Source: Terriglobia bacterium
GTDB lineage: Bacteria; Acidobacteriota; Terriglobia; Terriglobales; Acidobacteriaceae
Length of the DNA stretch: 64,000 bases
Assembly (NCBI GenBank): GCA_020072815.1
Contig: JAIQGE010000018.1
Location: 1-64,000 of the forward strand
Direction: 5' to 3'
The notes beneath the pieces are model-generated. The model ran no database searches. It saw only the letters and a program-made list of their open reading frames with translations, and was not told where the DNA came from. Shown here one piece after another: positions 59,712-64,000 of the stretch; the first letter of the stretch is position 1; each line of letters starts with the position of its first letter. The position numbers and the translations under genes are program-made.

Positions 59712-62700
59712 CTAGTCATCAGCCCCGGTCGGAGAGGGATGAGGCATGGTTGAAGTGGTGCGCGAGGTGCGGCGCAATCGCGCCGCAATCTTTTCCACCA
59801 CCACAAACAACATGGGGATGATAAAAATAGCGATCGTAGTCGCGGCCAGCATTCCGGTGATCACCACGGTGCCCAGAATGCGCCGTCCCGCCGCGCCCGA
59901 GCCGGACGCGAACCACAACGGCACGCAGCCCAGGATGAACGCGAATGAGGTCATGAGAATGGGACGCAAGCGAAGCTTGGCCCCGGCGATAGCGGCTTCC
60001 ACCAGATCGCGGCCTTTTTCATGCTCCATCTTGGCGAACTCCACGATCAGGATAGCGTTCTTGGCGGAAAGACCGATCAGCATGATCAGTCCGATCTGCG
60101 CGTACACGTCAAGATCGAAGTGGCGAAGCTGTAATCCAAGAAACGCCCCGAAGACCGCCACGGGAACCGACAACAGAACCGAGAAAGGCAGCGCCCAGCT
60201 TTCGTACAGCGCGGCCAGAATCAGGAACACCAGCAACATGGAGAGCGCGAAAATCGGTCCGGCCGCGCCGGAAGCTTTTCTTTCCTGGTAAGAGAGATCG
60301 CCCCAGTCGTACCCCATATCGGCGGGAAGAGTTTCTTTGGCTACCTGTTCCAGCGCGTCCATGGCTTGGCCGGAGCTGTAACCGGGCGCAGCGCTGCCCA
60401 GCACTTGCGCGGCGCGATAAAGATTGAAGCGGTTGGTGTATTCCGGGCCGGCCGTGGGCTGGATGGTGACCACCGACGACAGCGGCACCATGCCGCCTTT
60501 GCTGCTGCGCACGTAGTACTGGCCGATTTTGGCCGTGTTGGCACGGTCCTCACCTTCGGCCTCCACAAACACCTTCCACTGCCGCCCGAAGCGATTGAAC
60601 TGGTTTACAAACAGACCGCCGAGATACGCCTGCAGGGTTTGATAGACGTCGCCCACGGCAACACCTTGCTTCAGCACCTTATCGCGGTCCACGTCGGCGT
60701 AGATCTGCGGGATATTGGTCGAGAAGGAAGCATTGACGCCGCTCAACTCCGGCCGCTTGCGCGCCGCCCCAAGAAATTTCTGGAGGTTCTGGTTGAGATA
60801 CTCGGCCGATCCGCCGCTGCGGTCCTGCAGCCAGAAGGAGAAACCGCCCGCGCTGCCGAGTCCGGGAATGGCCGGTGGCATGAACCCGAACGCGTTGGCC
60901 TCGGGTACTTCAGAAGCCAGACGCCTGTTGAGCTTGTCCAGAATGTGGCGAGCGTCAAGCCCGCCGGAGCGGCGGTCGTCCCATGGCTTGAGGCCCACGA
61001 AAAAGAAGCCATTATAAGAAGATGACACGCGCGTCAGCAGACTGAACCCCGCCACACGGCTCACGTACTGCACCCCATCGCTCTCGGCCAGGATCTTTTC
61101 AATCTTCTGGCACACCTGGTCGGTGCGCGCCAGAGACGCCGCGGGAGGAAGCTGGGCATTCAGCAGGAAGAAGCCGTAATCCTCTTCGGGAAGAAAGCTG
61201 GTAGGCAGCTTGCGGCCGACGAGGCCGTCAATCAGCACAAATCCAACGAGGATCAAGATGCCGACCACCGCCTTGCGAATCAGGCCATGGCTCAAGCTGC
61301 CATAGGTTTTCACGCCTTTTTCAAAGTACCGGTTGAAGAGCCCAAAGAAGCGCGCCAAAGGCCCGGTTGATTTCTTTCTGGGGCGCAGCAGCATGGCGGA
61401 CAACGCCGGCGAAAGCGTCAACGCATTGAAAGCCGAGATCAACACCGAAATGGCGATGGTTACGGCAAACTGGCGGTTCAGCCGGCCCTGAATCCCGCTC
61501 ATGAAAGCGATGGGCACAAACACTGAAGACAAGATGAGTGCGATGCCGATGACCGGGCCCGACACTTCTTTCATCGCCTGCAGCGTCGCCTCGCGGGGAT
61601 TCATGCCTTCTTCAATGTGGTGTTCCACGGCTTCCACTACGACAATGGCGTCGTCCACCACCAATCCAATGGCCAGCACCAGGCCGAAGAGAGACAGCGT
61701 GTTGATGGAAAAAGCCAGGAACGGAAAGAACGCAAACGTCCCGATCAGCGAAACCGGAACGGCGATCATGGGAATCAAGGTCGCCCGCCAGTTCTGCAGA
61801 AACAGGTAAACGACAAAGATCACCAGCACCATGGCTTCAGACAAAGTGAAAACGATTTCCCTGATGCCTTCGCGCACCGGCCGCGTAGTGTCCAGCGAAG
61901 TGACATAATCAAGGTCGGCGGGGAAGCGTTGCTTCATCCCGGACATGACCTGCTGCACGCCGTCAGCAACGGCGATGGCGTTGGATCCCGGCGCCTGGAA
62001 CACCACGATGATGCAGGTCGGCTTGCCGTTCATGCGTGCTACCTGCTGGTAGTTCACAGCGCCCAGTTCGATTCGGGCAACGTCTTTCAAGCGCACCAGC
62101 GATCCATCAGAGTTGGAGCGCACCACAATCTGGCCGAACTGGTCGGCGGTAATCAGCCGGCCTTGCGCGCGGACGGTGTAGGTCATTTCGTTGCCCGCCG
62201 GCGCAGGCTCCGCGCCCACCTGGCCCGCGGGGTTCACGTTGTTCTGCTGCTGCACGGCCTTGGTGATGTCCGGGACAGTCAGCCCCAGTTTGGCCAGGAC
62301 GTCCGGTTTGATCCATATGCGCATGGCGTAATCGCCCGCGCCAAAGACCCGGACTTCACCCACTCCGGGTATGCGATAGAGCGCGTCATTGATGTTGATG
62401 TTGGCGTAATTGGCCAGGAACAGAGAGTTGTACGTGCCTTTGGGCGAATACAGCGCCACCAGCATCATGGGGAAGCCGGTGGACTTGCGCAGGGTCACGC
62501 CGAACTGGTTTACGTCAGGCGGAAGATTGGGCTGCGCTTGCGCCAGGCGATTTTGCACGTTCACCTGGTCAACGTTGGGGTCGCTCTCCACGTCAAAGGT
62601 CACGGTTTCTTGCAGCGAGCCGTCATTGGCGTTGGTGGACTGCATGTAGAGCATGTTGTCCACGCCGTTCAGTTGCTGCTCCATCGGCGTGGCCACCGAT

Positions 62701-62876
62701 TGCTCGATGGTGGCGGCGTCGCCTCCGGTGAATACGGTGCCGACGATGATTTGGGGCGGAACGATCTGCGGGAACTGCGCCAGCGGCAGCTTTCCCATGG
62801 AGACCAGTCCAGCCAGCACGGTGATAATGGATATCACCATGGCCACAATCGGACGGTTGACGAAAAACTTGGCCAT
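59712..62876 (-). CDS. RND multidrug efflux permease (AcrB/MexB, HAE1 type)
   Basis: A 1054-residue inner-membrane transporter. It has the family start [18 protein letters not shown], two periplasmic loops ([39 protein letters not shown]), and the helix-4 segment [21 protein letters not shown] with the paired Asp of the proton relay, matched by the helix-11/12 segment [22 protein letters not shown]. About 12 transmembrane helices. It exports hydrophobic drugs or metabolites with the adaptor and the channel. It lies 18 bases after the adaptor gene. Confidence 0.96.
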   Translation of the reverse strand: MAKFFVNRPIVAMVISIITVLAGLVSMGKLPLAQFPQIVPPQIIVGTVFTGGDAATIEQSVATPMEQQLNGVDNMLYMQSTNANDGSLQETVTFDVESDPNVDQVNVQNRLAQAQPNLPPDVNQFGVTLRKSTGFPMMLVALYSPKGTYNSLFLANYANININDALYRIPGVGEVRVFGAGDYAMRIWIKPDVLAKLGLTVPDITKAVQQQNNVNPAGQVGAEPAPAGNEMTYTVRAQGRLITADQFGQIVVRSNSDGSLVRLKDVARIELGAVNYQQVARMNGKPTCIIVVFQAPGSNAIAVADGVQQVMSGMKQRFPADLDYVTSLDTTRPVREGIREIVFTLSEAMVLVIFVVYLFLQNWRATLIPMIAVPVSLIGTFAFFPFLAFSINTLSLFGLVLAIGLVVDDAIVVVEAVEHHIEEGMNPREATLQAMKEVSGPVIGIALILSSVFVPIAFMSGIQGRLNRQFAVTIAISVLISAFNALTLSPALSAMLLRPRKKSTGPLARFFGLFNRYFEKGVKTYGSLSHGLIRKAVVGILILVGFVLIDGLVGRKLPTSFLPEEDYGFFLLNAQLPPAASLARTDQVCQKIEKILAESDGVQYVSRVAGFSLLTRVSSSYNGFFFVGLKPWDDRRSGGLDARHILDKLNRRLASEVPEANAFGFMPPAIPGLGSAGGFSFWLQDRSGGSAEYLNQNLQKFLGAARKRPELSGVNASFSTNIPQIYADVDRDKVLKQGVAVGDVYQTLQAYLGGLFVNQFNRFGRQWKVFVEAEGEDRANTAKIGQYYVRSSKGGMVPLSSVVTIQPTAGPEYTNRFNLYRAAQVLGSAAPGYSSGQAMDALEQVAKETLPADMGYDWGDLSYQERKASGAAGPIFALSMLLVFLILAALYESWALPFSVLLSVPVAVFGAFLGLQLRHFDLDVYAQIGLIMLIGLSAKNAILIVEFAKMEHEKGRDLVEAAIAGAKLRLRPILMTSFAFILGCVPLWFASGSGAAGRRILGTVVITGMLAATTIAIFIIPMLFVVVEKIAARLRRTSRTTSTMPHPSPTGADD

Positions 62877-62894
62877 CTGCTGCCTGCCCCTCTC

Positions 62895-64000
62895 TTACAG
62901 GTTCGCTGCTTTGGGTGTTACTACGGTGCCTTCTTTTACTTTTTGCAGACCTTCCACCACGACGCGTTCGCCCGGGTTAAGGCCGCTTTCAATGATCCAC
63001 ATCTTGCCGAAGCTGGGCCCGACCTTCACCGGACGCAGGTTCACTTTGTTGTCGCTGCCCACTACGGCGAGTTGATAGCTGCCCTGCAACTCGGTGACGG
63101 CACGCTGCGGGACCAGCAAAGCGGCCTTCCGGGTGCCCATTGCCGCCAGCACGCGGCCGAACTGCCCGGGACGAAGCAGGTTGTTGGGGTTGGGAAACGA
63201 GCCCACCACGCGGATGGTCCCGGTGTTGGCGTCCACTTGCCGGTCAGCCAGAAGAAAAGACCCTTCGTGCAGATAAGTGCTACCGTCGGAGAGAACCAGT
63301 TTCAGCTTTACGCCCTTCCATGCATCCTTCTGCGGGCCGCTTTTGCCGCCGCCCTGTGACACCATGTATTGCTGCTCGCTGATGGAAAAATAGGCCTTGA
63401 TGGGGTTCACCTGCGAAACCGAAGTCAGCACCGTGGTGTTGCTTACCAGGTTGCCGATCTGCGTCTGCGCGATGCCCGCAATTCCGTCAATGAGGGACGT
63501 CACTTTGGTGAATCCCACGTTGAGATCTGCCTGCTCCACTGCGGCCCGTGCCGTCTCCACCGCGGCCCTGGCGCCAAGCTCGGCTTGAATGTCATTGTCG
63601 AACTGGCTCTGAGCAATCGCTTTGGCTTCCGCCAGCGGCCGGTCGCGCTTCACGTCCTGCTGGGCTTTGCCCAACGCCGCCTCCGCCTGCGCCAGTTGCC
63701 CTTTCATCTGGTTCAGGATCGCCACAAAAGGCCGCGGATCAATCTCAAAAAGCACTTGCCCTTTGTGGACGTACGAACCTTCCTTGTAATTCTGCTTGAT
63801 GAGATAGCCGGCGACCCTGGGTTGGATCTGCGCGTTCACGTAGCCATCCAGAGTGGCCGTCCATTCGCTGACGATGGGCACGTCTTGCTGCCGAACATTG
63901 GCCACTTCCACGTCAGGTGGTTTCGAGGCGGGCGCATTGGCTTTCACTCCTCCGCATCCGCCGAGCGCCAGCAGCGACAATGCGAGAAGAATGCAGAGGG
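62895..64000 (-). CDS. RND periplasmic adaptor lipoprotein, 5' end beyond the window
   Basis: At least 368 codons are visible; the N-terminal signal runs off the right edge (frame reads ILLALSLLALGGC with a lipobox Cys). It has the membrane-fusion-protein pattern: a barrel-sandwich/lipoyl part (VNAQIQPRVAGYLIKQNYKEG), a helical hairpin (FVAILNQMKGQLAQAEAALGKAQQDVKRD), and beta-barrel segments (DGIAGIAQTQIGNLVS; GTIRVVGSFPNPNNLLRPGQFG). Bridges permease and outer channel. First visible gene of the RND operon, so its regulator lies outside the window. Confidence 0.94.
   Translation of the reverse strand, partial: LCILLALSLLALGGCGGVKANAPASKPPDVEVANVRQQDVPIVSEWTATLDGYVNAQIQPRVAGYLIKQNYKEGSYVHKGQVLFEIDPRPFVAILNQMKGQLAQAEAALGKAQQDVKRDRPLAEAKAIAQSQFDNDIQAELGARAAVETARAAVEQADLNVGFTKVTSLIDGIAGIAQTQIGNLVSNTTVLTSVSQVNPIKAYFSISEQQYMVSQGGGKSGPQKDAWKGVKLKLVLSDGSTYLHEGSFLLADRQVDANTGTIRVVGSFPNPNNLLRPGQFGRVLAAMGTRKAALLVPQRAVTELQGSYQLAVVGSDNKVNLRPVKVGPSFGKMWIIESGLNPGERVVVEGLQKVKEGTVVTPKAANL

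Noticed and set aside
61617-63359. 580-codon plus-strand frame across the RND genes
   Set aside because: Antisense to strongly conserved RND permease and adaptor; His-rich translation typical of a GC-rich shadow frame.
1-64000. tRNA or rRNA genes
   Set aside because: No T-arm/anticodon pattern or rRNA signature was found on reading both strands, though a covariance search was not possible.

Overview
The window reads as a chromosomal segment of a soil-type Acidobacteriota (Koribacter/Terriglobia-like). The basis is family content plus layout: a GC-rich genome, two adjacent DUF507 genes, an ECF42-type sigma factor beside a YCII/DGPF protein, intergenic repeats of the 'GTCATCCTGAGCG...AGTCGAAGGA' type, and many very long secreted proteins built from YVTN/lactonase-like propellers, Ig-like and MBG repeats. 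This is inference from families; no rRNA or tRNA gene was recognised.

Layout. 0.6-3 kb: a small GIY-YIG protein, then a DGPF protein and its ECF sigma factor. 3.3-12.1 kb: an exported propeller-cytochrome c fusion, an NTF2-like protein, two unrecognised genes, a YwiC-like membrane protein, epoxyqueuosine reductase (queG), the DUF507 pair and a di-haem oxidoreductase. 12.2-51.1 kb: an island of exported proteins. It holds two paralogous propeller lipoproteins, a three-gene unit led by an oversized di-haem peroxidase, a 16-blade YVTN/8-Ig protein, two giant propeller-DUF11-MBG paralogues (1974 and about 1400 aa), a histidine phosphatase, a PpiC-type foldase, a TPR protein of about 26 repeats with a frame-shifted end, a propeller/FN3/DUF11 protein and a protein with two TonB-C-like domains. 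51.8-54.1 kb: an AmgK-like kinase fused to a RapZ C-terminal domain, overlapping a MurU-like nucleotidyltransferase (cell-wall sugar recycling). 54.1-58.2 kb: three genes coupled by 4-bp overlaps (aminotransferase-V, APC permease, FAD oxidase). 58.3-64 kb: an RND efflux operon on the minus strand, cut by the window end.

The most unusual signal is in the long non-coding gaps of the island. Six sites carry direct repeats of a (T/C)TAAT(C/G) hexamer phased at exactly 11 bp, the geometry expected for an OmpR/PhoB-type regulator. Most lie upstream of and pointing toward the exported-protein genes. At three sites a GAGAA-stem hairpin begins 42-43 nt after the last repeat, and an octamer CTTCCGGG recurs six times in the gaps. 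One array (51254-51281) leads to no gene, but about 390 nt later there is a strong intrinsic terminator, which suggests a stand-alone small RNA. Two short reading frames in the gaps (29.2 and 49.7 kb) also share a peptide of the type FRVLS..[DE]Q..FYR with synonymous codon differences. Together these suggest an undescribed regulon with an RNA or leader-peptide component controlling an exported-protein island.
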